64,000 nucleotides of DNA from the NCBI RefSeq assembly GCF_004363775.1, contig NZ_SNZE01000006.1, positions 46,632-110,631 on the forward strand, given 5' to 3'. A program made the position numbers and the translations under genes. The notes under the pieces are model-generated. The model saw only the letters and a program-made list of their open reading frames with translations. It was not told the DNA's origin and searched no databases. This DNA is from Hydromonas duriensis (GTDB taxonomy: Bacteria > Pseudomonadota > Gammaproteobacteria > Burkholderiales > Burkholderiaceae). Positions 47,202-56,358 of this stretch are shown one piece after another (the first letter of the stretch is position 1; each line of letters begins with the position of its first letter).

Positions 47202-48998
47202 TCATTTCTTCTTTTGCGGAGGCAAGTCAGTGCAGTGACCTTTGAATACTTCCGCCGCCATACCGACCGACTCTCCGAGCGTTGGATGTGGATGGATGGT
47301 TTTACCCACATCAACCGCATCTGCGCCCATTTCAATCGCCAAGCACACTTCTGAAATCAAATCTCCCGCGCCTGTTCCGACAATGCCGCCACCAATAACG
47401 CGCCCTGTTTCTTGATCAAAAATCAGTTTTGTAAAGCCCTCATCACGCCCATTGGCAATGGCTCGGCCTGAAGCTGCCCATGGGAATACGCCTTTACCCA
47501 CTTTCAAGCCTTCAGCCTTGGCTTGGTCTTCGGTCATACCTGCCCAAGCAACTTCTGGGTCGGTGTAAGCGACACTTGGTATCTGACGCACGTCAAAGAA
47601 TGATTTTTCGCCAAAAGCGGCTTCGGCGGCGACATGTGCTTCGTGTACAGCTTTATGCGCGAGCATTGGCTGCCCAACAATGTCACCAATCGCAAAAATA
47701 TGCGGCACATTGGTGCGCATTTGTGCGTCGACGTTGATGAAGCCACGGTCGGTCACGGCTACGCCTGCCTTATCCGCGCCAATCAACAAACCATTCGGCG
47801 CACGACCCACGGCCACCAAAACCATATCGTAACGTTGCGGTTCAGCAGGTGCGGTTGACTTGTCATTGGCTTTTTCAAAGGTGACATAGATGCCTTCTTC
47901 GCGCGCCTCAACCGCCACCGTTTTGGTGTTGACATAGATGTTGTCAAAACGGTGTTCATTGTATTTCTGCCAAACTTTTACGAGGTCACGATCCGCGCCC
48001 TGCATCAAACCGTCCATCATTTCAACCACATCCAAGCGTGCCCCAAGCGATGAGTACACTGTACCCATTTCAAGACCAATGATGCCCCCACCAATAATCA
48101 GCATCTTTTTCGGTACTTGGCGCAGCTCCAGCGCACCCGTACTATCGACGATACGCGGGTCTTGTGGAATGAACGGCAAGAGCACAACACGCGAACCCGC
48201 AGCAATAATCGCTTTGGCAAAACGCACTACTTTTTTAACGCCTATGGTTTCGCTGCCTGTACCCGTGGTTTCGGTCACTTCAATGTGATGAGCATCAAGG
48301 AATTGTCCAACACCGCGCACCGTCGTGACCTTGCGAGCTTTCGCCATACCTGCCAGACCACCTGTTAATTTTTTAATCACGCTGTCTTTATAATCGCGTA
48401 GTTTATTCAAATCAACTTCAGGCTTGGCGAATGTAATGCCATGGGAGCTCATGTGCTGCGCCTCATCCATAATCGCTGCGGTGTGTAAGAGCGCTTTTGA
48501 TGGAATACACCCGACATTCAAGCACACGCCGCCGAGGGTCGAATAACGCTCGACCAAAACTGTGTTCATACCCAAATCAGCCGAGCGGAACGCTGCGGAA
48601 TAGCCGCCTGGGCCTGCGCCCAATACGAGCATTTCGCATTCAATATCAACGGGGCCGTTGTATGAGCCTGCTGGCAATGCGACGGGTACTGCAACTGGAG
48701 CCGCCTCTTTAACGGGAGCGGGCGCAGCAACAGGCGCGGCAGCAGCGGTTGAACTCGCCGCTGCCTCGAGCACAACCACCACCGTACCTTCGGAAATTTT
48801 ATCGCCCATGCTCACGCGCAGCTCTTTCACCACGCCCGCCGCAGACGAAGGCACATCCATCGTGGCCTTATCAGACTCGAGCGTCACCAAAGCGTCCTCG
48901 ATGGCGACGGTATCGCCAACCTTGACATGGATTTCAATCACAGGCACATCGCTGTAATCGCCGATGTCAGGGACTTTTACTTCAACCAATTGATTCAT
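47202..48998 (-). CDS. lpdA: Dihydrolipoyl dehydrogenase (E3) with N-terminal lipoyl domain
   Basis: A 598-residue flavoenzyme reoxidising dihydrolipoamide with NAD+ in the pyruvate dehydrogenase complex. Residues 1-80 are a lipoyl domain with the lipoylated K44 in LESDKATMDVPSSAAG. An Ala/Pro linker leads to the FAD-binding motif VLGAGPGGYSAAF, the redox disulfide GGVCLNVGCIPSKALLH, NAD motif IGGGIIGLEMGTVYSSLGA, ATNVPHIFAIGDIVG-like FAD segment, and the catalytic HPHPTLGES end. E3 with a lipoyl domain is known in Neisseria and some Burkholderiales. The lipoyl part and the 14 bases ahead of the ATG are nearly the same as in aceF. Confidence 0.95.
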   Translation of the reverse strand: MNQLVEVKVPDIGDYSDVPVIEIHVKVGDTVAIEDALVTLESDKATMDVPSSAAGVVKELRVSMGDKISEGTVVVVLEAAASSTAAAAPVAAPAPVKEAAPVAVPVALPAGSYNGPVDIECEMLVLGAGPGGYSAAFRSADLGMNTVLVERYSTLGGVCLNVGCIPSKALLHTAAIMDEAQHMSSHGITFAKPEVDLNKLRDYKDSVIKKLTGGLAGMAKARKVTTVRGVGQFLDAHHIEVTETTGTGSETIGVKKVVRFAKAIIAAGSRVVLLPFIPQDPRIVDSTGALELRQVPKKMLIIGGGIIGLEMGTVYSSLGARLDVVEMMDGLMQGADRDLVKVWQKYNEHRFDNIYVNTKTVAVEAREEGIYVTFEKANDKSTAPAEPQRYDMVLVAVGRAPNGLLIGADKAGVAVTDRGFINVDAQMRTNVPHIFAIGDIVGQPMLAHKAVHEAHVAAEAAFGEKSFFDVRQIPSVAYTDPEVAWAGMTEDQAKAEGLKVGKGVFPWAASGRAIANGRDEGFTKLIFDQETGRVIGGGIVGTGAGDLISEVCLAIEMGADAVDVGKTIHPHPTLGESVGMAAEVFKGHCTDLPPQKKK

Positions 48999-49149
48999 TT
49001 TGTCTTCCTCTAATCATTGTGTCGTTCATCATGACTGACATGATTGACCAAGCTTTTTCTAAATGTTAGGTGTTAAGCATGACATGGACGGGCCGTCGCT
49101 CGACATGCCCCGACCACATTCATCCGCCCTAATGAGATGTGTGCATGAC

Positions 49150-50772
49150 TTACATCAACACGCGACGAAAATCAGCCAAAATACTCGCCAAGTACGCATT
49201 GAAACGCGCAGCGGCCGCACCATCAATCACACGATGGTCAAATGACAAGCACAGCGGGCACATCAAGCGTGGTTCAAATGCTTGGCCGTTCCACACAGGC
49301 TTCATCGCTGATTTCATCACACCTAAAATCGCCACTTCAGGCGCATTGATAATCGGTGTGAACGATGTGCCGCCAATGCCACCCAAAGATGAAATCGTGA
49401 AGCAACCCCCACTCATGTCCGCAGGTTTGAGCTTGCCTTCACGGGCTTGTTTGGCCAACTCAGACATTTCAGCCGCAATTTGTGCCACACCTTTTTTATC
49501 AGCATCTTTTAGGACTGGCACCATCAAACCATTCGGCGTATCCGCTGCAAAACCAATGTGATAGTATTTTTTCAAAATCAAATTATCGCCATCGAGCGAC
49601 GCATTGAATTCTGGGAATTTTTTCAAAGCTTGCACCACCGCCTTGATGATGAAAGCGAGCATGGAGAATTTAACGCCTTGTTTTTCATACTCTTTGTTCA
49701 TTTGTACGCGGAATTGCTCTAACTCGGTCACATCGGCATCTTCATTCACCGTCACATGCGGAATCATGACCCAGTTGCGCGACAGGTTCGCACCTGAAAT
49801 TTTCTTAATGCGCGACAACGGTTGTGACTCAATGTCACCAAATTTTGCAAAATCAACTTTAGGCCACGGCAACAAATCCAAACCAACACCCGAGCCAGCG
49901 GCAGGCGCAGCTGCTCCCGCTAAGGCAACTTGCCCTGTCATGACCGATTTGATGAATCCACGCACGTCATCTGGTGTAATGCGACCTTTGATACCCGTGC
50001 CTTTGACCAGACCAATGTCCACACCCAATTCACGCGCAAATTTACGCACCGATGGAGAAGCATGAGCGGTTTTTGAAGCGGCAACCGCAGGACCTGCGGC
50101 TGGCGCTGAAGCGGGGGTAGCCACGGGTGCGGGTGCTGCTACGGCCACGGGGGCTAGCGCAGCGGCAGGTGCTACTACAGGCGCAACCGCAGCGACTGAT
50201 GCGCCACCCGCGCCTTCTAAAATCACCACGACGGTACCTTCAGAGACCTTGTCACCCAAAGCCACCTTAATTTCTTTGACCACCCCAGCCGCTGATGAGG
50301 GCACGTCCATCGTCGCTTTGTCGGACTCAAGCGTAACCAAGGCATCTTCAACGGCGATGGTGTCGCCAACTTTCACATGAATCTCAATCACAGGGACATC
50401 GTTGTAGTCGCCAATATCTGGGACTTTAACCTCAACCACACCGCCTGAAACAGGCGCACTCGCCACCGCAGCGGGGGAAGTTTGGGCGGGAGCTGGGATC
50501 GATGCGGTGGCAACAGCGGCTGTGGCTGTTGCCGCTGCTTCTAGCACCACCACCACGGCACCTTCAGACACTTTATCGCCCAAAGCCACTTTAATTTCTT
50601 TCACCACGCCTGCCGCTGACGATGGCACATCCATCGTCGCTTTGTCGGATTCAAGCGTAACCAAGGCATCTTCAACAGCGATGGTGTCGCCGACTTTCAC
50701 ATGAATTTCAATCACAGGTACGTCGTTGTAGTCGCCAATATCTGGGACTTTCACTTCAATGAGTTGGCTCAT
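49150..50772 (-). CDS. aceF: Dihydrolipoyllysine acetyltransferase (E2 of pyruvate dehydrogenase)
   Basis: A 540-residue core enzyme. It has two lipoyl domains (residues about 1-80 and 113-193), nearly identical, each with LESDKATMDVPSSAAG and its lipoylated lysine, joined by Ala/Pro linkers; a peripheral subunit-binding domain (SPSVRKFARELGVDIGLVKG) at about 245-280; and the catalytic domain with the active-site motif SFDHRVIDGAAAARF. E. coli AceF has three lipoyl domains, so two here plus one on E3 may balance the set. It lies between aceE and lpdA on the same strand, with gaps of 224 and 151 bases. Confidence 0.95.
   Translation of the reverse strand: MSQLIEVKVPDIGDYNDVPVIEIHVKVGDTIAVEDALVTLESDKATMDVPSSAAGVVKEIKVALGDKVSEGAVVVVLEAAATATAAVATASIPAPAQTSPAAVASAPVSGGVVEVKVPDIGDYNDVPVIEIHVKVGDTIAVEDALVTLESDKATMDVPSSAAGVVKEIKVALGDKVSEGTVVVILEGAGGASVAAVAPVVAPAAALAPVAVAAPAPVATPASAPAAGPAVAASKTAHASPSVRKFARELGVDIGLVKGTGIKGRITPDDVRGFIKSVMTGQVALAGAAAPAAGSGVGLDLLPWPKVDFAKFGDIESQPLSRIKKISGANLSRNWVMIPHVTVNEDADVTELEQFRVQMNKEYEKQGVKFSMLAFIIKAVVQALKKFPEFNASLDGDNLILKKYYHIGFAADTPNGLMVPVLKDADKKGVAQIAAEMSELAKQAREGKLKPADMSGGCFTISSLGGIGGTSFTPIINAPEVAILGVMKSAMKPVWNGQAFEPRLMCPLCLSFDHRVIDGAAAARFNAYLASILADFRRVLM
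50220..50772 (-). repeat. Duplicated lipoyl-domain coding segments in aceF
   Basis: The DNA for lipoyl domains 1 (about 50545-50772) and 2 (about 50220-50435) is nearly identical, including synonymous positions, for some 200 bases. The lipoyl domain of lpdA (48780-48998) is related but more diverged. The identity at silent sites suggests recent duplication or gene conversion. Confidence 0.85.
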
Positions 50773-50996
50773 TTTGTCTTCCTCATAATCATTATGGATA
50801 TACGAATAAAGTAACGCGCGGCCTTATTCGTGATTGAATTTGAAACTGTCGCCCGCAACAATCGGGAAGGTCTCAAACACAATCAATTACTGGTATCAAT
50901 GACACCCCCATTGAGAAGCACTTGAGAACCAAAACAATGATACGTTGCAATTCAGTATCCAGTATCGGCTCAATTGGTTCACAATGGGGTTGGCTA

Positions 50997-53657
50997 TTAA
51001 ACCGTCATTGGGTTGGGCTTAGTCACGTCCAAATTGTATTTGGCAATTGCTTTCGCCACGATGTCATTTGAAATGCTGCCCTCGTCAGCCAAAGTTTTGA
51101 GTGCAGCAACCGTGACCCAATAACGATTCACTTCAAAGAAGTGGCGCAATTTTTCACGGGTATCTGAGCGGCCAAAACCATCCGTACCCAATACCGTATA
51201 ACGTGCAGGCACATAGGCTCGGATTTGTTCAGGAATCGCACGAACGTAATCGGTCGCCACAATGACAGGGGCTTTAGAATCACCCAAGATTTTTTCAACA
51301 TGCGATTGTTGGCGTGCCGCAGTTGGGTTGAGTAAGTTTTGACGTTCAACCGCCATGCCATCCCGCGCCAATTCGACAAAGCTAGGTGCAGCGTATAAAT
51401 CTGCATCCACGTTCCAATCGGCTTTAAGCAAATCAGCGGCCGCCATGACTTCATTGAAAATTGTACCCGAACCCATCAAGCGCACACGCGCCTTGCCGTT
51501 TTTACGGAACGCATACAAGCCTTTGAGAATGTCTTGCTCCGCGCCCGCAGGCATGGCTGGATGCGCATAGTTTTCATTCATCACGGTGAGGTAGTAGTAC
51601 ACGTCCTCTTGCTCTTGATACATGCGGCGCAAGCCATCTTGCACAATCACGGCCACTTCGTACGCAAAAGTCGGGTCGTAAGAAATACAATTCGGAATCG
51701 CGCCCGACCACAAGTGGCTGTGACCGTCTTCATGCTGCAAACCTTCACCGTTCAACGTTGTACGACCTGCCGTACCGCCGACCAAGAAGCCACGCGAGCG
51801 CATATCGCCTGCCGCCCAGCACAAATCGCCAATGCGTTGGAAGCCAAACATTGAATAGAAAATATAGAACGGAATCATCGGCAAGTTGTGCGTTGAGTAC
51901 GATGTGGCCGCAGCAATCCAGTCGCACATCGCACCCGCTTCATTGATGCCCTCTTGCAACACTTGACCTGTTTTAGACTCTTTGTAGAACATCAATTGGT
52001 CATGGTCTTGTGGCGTGTAGGTTTGCCCCTCTTGGTTCCAAATCCCCAGTTGACGGAACAAACCTTCCATACCAAATGTACGAGACTCGTCGGGCACAAT
52101 CGGCACGATGTATTTATTGATGTTTTTGTCTTTCAACAAAATATTCAATAATCGCACAAACGCCATGGTGGTCGAAATTTCACGACCTTCAGCCGTTGCC
52201 GCCAACAAAGGGGCGAACGCATCTAGACTTGGAATCGTCAATTGAATATCGGTTTTGCGACGACGTTGTGGCAAATAGCCGCCCAATGCTTGACGACGAG
52301 CGCGCATGTATTCCAACTCTTTAGAACCTTCTGCGAATTTAACAAAGGGCACTTTTTCGAGGTCTTCGTCGGCCACTGGAATTTGGAAACGGTCGCGGAA
52401 GGCTTTGATGTCTTCAATCGCCATTTTCTTTTGCTGATGCACGGTATTTTGCGCTTCACCCGACGCGCCCATGCCGTACCCTTTAACCGTTTTCGCCAAA
52501 ATCAAAGTCGGCTGGTCGGTCGCATCTTGCGCTTCTTTGAACGCAGCATAAATTTTGTGCGGGTCATGACCGCCACGGTTCAAGTCCCAAATATCCTCAT
52601 CCGACCAGTCGGCGACGAGGGCTTCAAGTTCAGGCGTGTTAAACACGGTTTTGCGAACATACGCACCGTTTTTCGATTTCATGGTTTGGTACTCGCCATC
52701 GACGATTTGCCCCAAACGCTCCATCAAAATGCCTTTTTTGTCACGTGCAAACAAAGCATCCCATTTCGTACCCCAAATGACTTTAATCACATTCCAGCCA
52801 GAACCACGGAATTCAGATTCAAGTTCTTGGATGATGCTGCCATTACCGCGCACAGGTCCATCAAGGCGTTGCAAATTACAGTTAATCACAAACACGAGGT
52901 TGCCCAATTTTTCGCGCCCCGCCATGCCAATTGCGCCCAATGATTCAGGCTCATCGGTTTCACCATCACCCAAGAACGCCCACACTTTGCGTCCCGCTGT
53001 TTTTTGCAAACCGCGGTCTTCGATGTATTTCATAAAGCGTGCTTGGTAAATCGCCATAATCGGCCCCAAGCCCATAGACACGGTTGGGAATTGCCAAAAA
53101 TCTGGCATCAACCAAGGATGTGGATACGATGAAATGCCTTTACCATCAACCTCTTGGCGGAAAGAATCAAGCTGTTCATCCGTTAAGCGACCTAACAAGT
53201 AAGCGCGCGAATAAATGCCCGGTGAGCAGTGCCCTTGTGAAAAAATCAAATCGCCGCCGTGCTGTTCTGAGGGGGCGTGCCAAAAGTGGTTGTAACCGAC
53301 TTCGTATAAAGTGGCCGAGGACTGGAATGAGCCAATATGTCCGCCGACGTTGGTGTCTTTGTTCGCACGCAAAACCATCGCCATGGCATTCCAACGCACA
53401 TAGGCGCGGATGGTGTGCTCAATGTCTTGGTCTCCAGGAATACGGGGCTGTTGTTCAACAGGAATGGTGTTGATATAGGGCGTTTGGGCATGAAATGCTT
53501 GATGCACGCCATGCGTGCGGGCGTATGCAATGGTTTGGTCGATTAAATACGCTGCGCGACCCGAACCTTGATGCTCAATGACCGCGTCCAGCGCGTCCAA
53601 CCATTCCTGCGTCTCTTGCGTGTCAATGTCCACGCCCATTTTGTCCTGTGCTGCCAT
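50997..53657 (-). CDS. aceE: Pyruvate dehydrogenase E1 component, homodimeric type
   Basis: An 886-residue thiamine diphosphate enzyme (E. coli 887) that decarboxylates pyruvate and passes the acetyl group to AceF. Marks are GHIGSFQSSATLYEVGYNHFWHA with an active-site His, LIFSQGHCSPGIYSRAYL, the thiamine motif FLGDGETDEPESLGAI with GDG, NCNLQRLDGPVRGNGSI, and IVPDESRTFGMEGLFRQLGI. It begins the aceE-aceF-lpdA cluster. Length and motifs are ordinary. Confidence 0.96.
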   Translation of the reverse strand: MAAQDKMGVDIDTQETQEWLDALDAVIEHQGSGRAAYLIDQTIAYARTHGVHQAFHAQTPYINTIPVEQQPRIPGDQDIEHTIRAYVRWNAMAMVLRANKDTNVGGHIGSFQSSATLYEVGYNHFWHAPSEQHGGDLIFSQGHCSPGIYSRAYLLGRLTDEQLDSFRQEVDGKGISSYPHPWLMPDFWQFPTVSMGLGPIMAIYQARFMKYIEDRGLQKTAGRKVWAFLGDGETDEPESLGAIGMAGREKLGNLVFVINCNLQRLDGPVRGNGSIIQELESEFRGSGWNVIKVIWGTKWDALFARDKKGILMERLGQIVDGEYQTMKSKNGAYVRKTVFNTPELEALVADWSDEDIWDLNRGGHDPHKIYAAFKEAQDATDQPTLILAKTVKGYGMGASGEAQNTVHQQKKMAIEDIKAFRDRFQIPVADEDLEKVPFVKFAEGSKELEYMRARRQALGGYLPQRRRKTDIQLTIPSLDAFAPLLAATAEGREISTTMAFVRLLNILLKDKNINKYIVPIVPDESRTFGMEGLFRQLGIWNQEGQTYTPQDHDQLMFYKESKTGQVLQEGINEAGAMCDWIAAATSYSTHNLPMIPFYIFYSMFGFQRIGDLCWAAGDMRSRGFLVGGTAGRTTLNGEGLQHEDGHSHLWSGAIPNCISYDPTFAYEVAVIVQDGLRRMYQEQEDVYYYLTVMNENYAHPAMPAGAEQDILKGLYAFRKNGKARVRLMGSGTIFNEVMAAADLLKADWNVDADLYAAPSFVELARDGMAVERQNLLNPTAARQQSHVEKILGDSKAPVIVATDYVRAIPEQIRAYVPARYTVLGTDGFGRSDTREKLRHFFEVNRYWVTVAALKTLADEGSISNDIVAKAIAKYNLDVTKPNPMTV

Positions 53658-53942
53658 GCTTTAGGCTCCTAATGATTTGTTATTGTTAAATATTTTGAAT
53701 AAAAAGCGGATATTCAAACGTCTCTACGCTCTTGTATATACTGCGTATTTCACATCGTTTTCTATTCTATGCCGTGCGTCAGGCTGCCGCAAGCACTATT
53801 TCATAAAGCGATAGCAGTTTTCAAATTATGAAAAACGCCGTTTTTAGCTGACAGATAAAAACAACATCTTCTCTCTTTTCAATTAGAATCAAACTTGATT
53901 TTTTACTTTCCATTTCACCACTGCTCAAACACAAGGATGATT
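53658..53942. other. 285-base region between aceE and the RidA-like gene
   Basis: This divergent gap must hold both promoters. It is AT-rich on the right-hand side. I see no clear operator, hairpin or small gene in it. Confidence 0.5.
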
Positions 53943-54308
53943 ATGATTTCTCGTCACAATGTCGAAGACCGCTATTCAGATATGGCGGTTTACAATGGGG
54001 TCGCCTACCTCGCGGGGCAAGTTGCCAGCGACATGACTCAAAACGTCACTGAACAAACCCGTGAAGTATTGGGCATGATTGATGCCTTACTGTCCGCTGC
54101 GGGTACAGATAAATCGCGTATTTTGATGGCTCAGATTTACCTAAGCAATATGCGTGATTACGTGGGCATGAACGAAGCGTGGGATGCGTGGGTCAAGGAC
54201 ATCAAAGGCAACGCGCCCCCACGAGCCACGGTGCAATCGCCATTGGCGAACAGTCAATATTTAGTCGAAATTGTCGTGACGGCTGCGGTACCATCACAGA
54301 ATGGATAA
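53943..54308 (+). CDS. RidA family protein
   Basis: A 121-residue member of the RidA/YjgF/Rid family. The Arg for carboxylate binding of the imine substrate sits in NAPPRATVQSPL, with YNGVAYLAGQVA at the start and LVEIVVTAAVP at the end. True RidA hydrolyses 2-aminoacrylate and other imines; this sequence ends in the Rid-family pattern but has the diverged start RHNVEDRYSDMAVYNG, so it may belong to a Rid subgroup of unknown substrate. The second of two close ATGs is chosen because AAGGA lies five bases ahead. It stands alone opposite aceE. Confidence 0.82.
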   Translation: MISRHNVEDRYSDMAVYNGVAYLAGQVASDMTQNVTEQTREVLGMIDALLSAAGTDKSRILMAQIYLSNMRDYVGMNEAWDAWVKDIKGNAPPRATVQSPLANSQYLVEIVVTAAVPSQNG

Positions 54309-54360
54309 TGACGAGCGGCTGATGCTCAACGTGGTTTCAGCCCTTATTGAATATCCAATC

Positions 54361-54397
54361 GAATGGCAATGAATTTAAACCATACCCATTGCCATTC
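54361..54397. repeat. Inverted repeat between ridA-like and pabBC genes
   Basis: A perfect 11-bp inverted repeat GAATGGCAATG/CATTGCCATTC (54361-54371 with 54387-54397) with a 15-base loop and no T run on either side. It lies between converging genes and may slow transcription or be a weak terminator. Confidence 0.5.
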
Positions 54398-54430
54398 AAT
54401 ACCGTTGAACAGCCAAACGAGCCGTCTGTA

Positions 54431-56350
54431 TCAATCATTGTTTAGTTGCGCGCGCAGTCGATATAGGGCGTTACACAACATAATCTCTTCTGCTTGGCGC
54501 AATTCATCCAAACCAAAGGCGCACTCACTCGCCGCCAAGGTCTCATCCGCCAACAATTCGGCTCGTGCGATGCCACCCAAAAGCCCGCTTGTCAAAGGCG
54601 GCGTGAGCCATTGGCCATTAAGCTTGATAAAGATAGAGCTGCGCGCGCCTTCAGTGACTTCACCTTTTTCATTGACAAAGACATAATCAAACCAGCCTTT
54701 GGTCTTGGCCTCGCTCATCGCCTCGTTATACAGCGCGCGCACCGCGCTCTTGTGTTGTAAAAAGGGATTGTCCGAATGCACCGTGGTCGGATACATTCCA
54801 AAAGTAACAGGCGCGTCCCATGCTTCAAGTGTCCGAATGCGGGCGTTCCAAGAACCGTCGGGCTGCACACCCAGACGTAAAGCAACCGCCTCCGCATCTT
54901 TTGGCCATTCTTGCGAGTCCAGCCAAGCCTTGACGGCATCAGCGTTCAAATCGCTATTGGGCAAAGCCCAACCAAACGCGGCCGCAGACTGCCTCATGCG
55001 CGCCATGTGTTGTTTAAATAAAGGCATTGCACCATTGCGTTCAACCCGCATGGTTTCAATCAACTCGGCCTCACGCCCATGTTGGGTAAAAAATCGGGCT
55101 TTTAACAAGCACTCTTGCCATTCATCAGCGGCTATCGAATCAAAAGTAATGCCCGCGCCAACATTGCATTGCACGGGCCATCTGTGAGCACTCACTTTTA
55201 ATTTAAGCGGTGTGGCGGTAGTTTCCAAGGTGCGAATGGGCACGGAAAAGACCGCATTAAAACGCCCCTGCTCTGTCGGCGTGACATAACCCAGCGCACC
55301 GCAATAAGCCCCGCGTGCATGAGGTTCAAGCGCATCAATAATCTCCATCGTGCGGCGTTTGGGCGCACCCGTAATCGAACCACACGGAAACAGCGCATCA
55401 AACAACTCGCTCAAGCTCGGCTGTCGATGCAAATCAGCGCGCACCGTCGATGTCATTTGCAACACATCCCCGTAACGTTTGACCTCAAACAGCTTGGGCA
55501 CGCGTACTTTTTTCGTGCATGCCAACTGCGACATGTCATTGCGCATCAAATCGACAATCATCAAATTTTCAGCACGGTTTTTTGAATCCGCCGCCAGCAA
55601 AGTCGCTCGACGCGTGGTGTCGCTGTCATTATCACCAATGGCGGCCGTACCTTTCATCGGACGACACGTCAGGCTGTCGCCATTTAATTCAACAAACAAT
55701 TCGGGGGAAAACGACAACACGCTGTTGTGCGGAAATAAAAACAAACCGCCATAGCCAATGCGTAAATCTCGAACCCAATCCGCATAAATCGCCGCCAAAG
55801 CCGCCTCTGATGCATGCGGGCTGTGCGCCCAAACATCCGCCACAAAAGGGAAGGTGTAATTCACTTGGTAAGTATCGCCAGCGGCAATCCACTCACGGGT
55901 ACGCTCTATCGCGGCATCAAACTGCATGGGCGTGACCGTCGGCTGTGGCGTCACGAGGTGAGTTGTGACCTGCTTGGATTGAGTTTCAAGGTAGGCAATT
56001 GCTTGCTGTTGCGTCATCAGCTCAGGCGCATCAAATGCCAATGCCTGCAACCACGGGGTCACGCCGACATCAGGATGCGCTTGAGGCTTGATTTGAAGAT
56101 TTAAGTGCGCACCAATGGCGCACGCCTGTGCCGCCTCATACGACATGGACAATACAATATGCGCCCCCGTGCGCGCGGCGGTGTCTATCTCATTCAAGAC
56201 ATCTTGCATACGCGCACGACTTGACTCTAAATCCGCAGCAACAGGTGCGGGCACGCACCACGCGCCTTGCGGATGTGTGAACAAGCGGCTGACAGCCGTT
56301 GCGTGGCTGCCATCAAACAATAAAGCGGAACATTGCTCAAGCGCGCGCAT
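54431..56350 (-). CDS. pabB: Fused aminodeoxychorismate synthase component I / aminodeoxychorismate lyase (PabB-PabC)
   Basis: A 639-residue fusion for p-aminobenzoate, a folate precursor. Residues about 100-385 form the chorismate-binding domain: YQVNYTFPF, the key FSPELFVELNGDSLTCRPMKGTA, IVDLMRNDMS and PCGSITGAPKRRTMEIID. Residues about 425-635 are a PLP fold-type IV lyase: LIETMRVERNGAMPLFKQHMARM, the lysine region QHKSAVRALYNEA and VTEGARSSIFIKL with PLTSGLLGGIAR. Both steps thus lie on one chain; the glutamine amidotransferase PabA is not nearby. It lies eight bases downstream of ettA on the same strand. Such fusions occur in other Betaproteobacteria. Confidence 0.92.
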   Translation of the reverse strand: MRALEQCSALLFDGSHATAVSRLFTHPQGAWCVPAPVAADLESSRARMQDVLNEIDTAARTGAHIVLSMSYEAAQACAIGAHLNLQIKPQAHPDVGVTPWLQALAFDAPELMTQQQAIAYLETQSKQVTTHLVTPQPTVTPMQFDAAIERTREWIAAGDTYQVNYTFPFVADVWAHSPHASEAALAAIYADWVRDLRIGYGGLFLFPHNSVLSFSPELFVELNGDSLTCRPMKGTAAIGDNDSDTTRRATLLAADSKNRAENLMIVDLMRNDMSQLACTKKVRVPKLFEVKRYGDVLQMTSTVRADLHRQPSLSELFDALFPCGSITGAPKRRTMEIIDALEPHARGAYCGALGYVTPTEQGRFNAVFSVPIRTLETTATPLKLKVSAHRWPVQCNVGAGITFDSIAADEWQECLLKARFFTQHGREAELIETMRVERNGAMPLFKQHMARMRQSAAAFGWALPNSDLNADAVKAWLDSQEWPKDAEAVALRLGVQPDGSWNARIRTLEAWDAPVTFGMYPTTVHSDNPFLQHKSAVRALYNEAMSEAKTKGWFDYVFVNEKGEVTEGARSSIFIKLNGQWLTPPLTSGLLGGIARAELLADETLAASECAFGLDELRQAEEIMLCNALYRLRAQLNND

Positions 56351-56358
56351 GAAACCCT

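Noticed and set aside
52242..52943. Plus-strand frame of 233 codons inside aceE
   Set aside because: Fully antisense to a conserved enzyme, with no recognisable domain.
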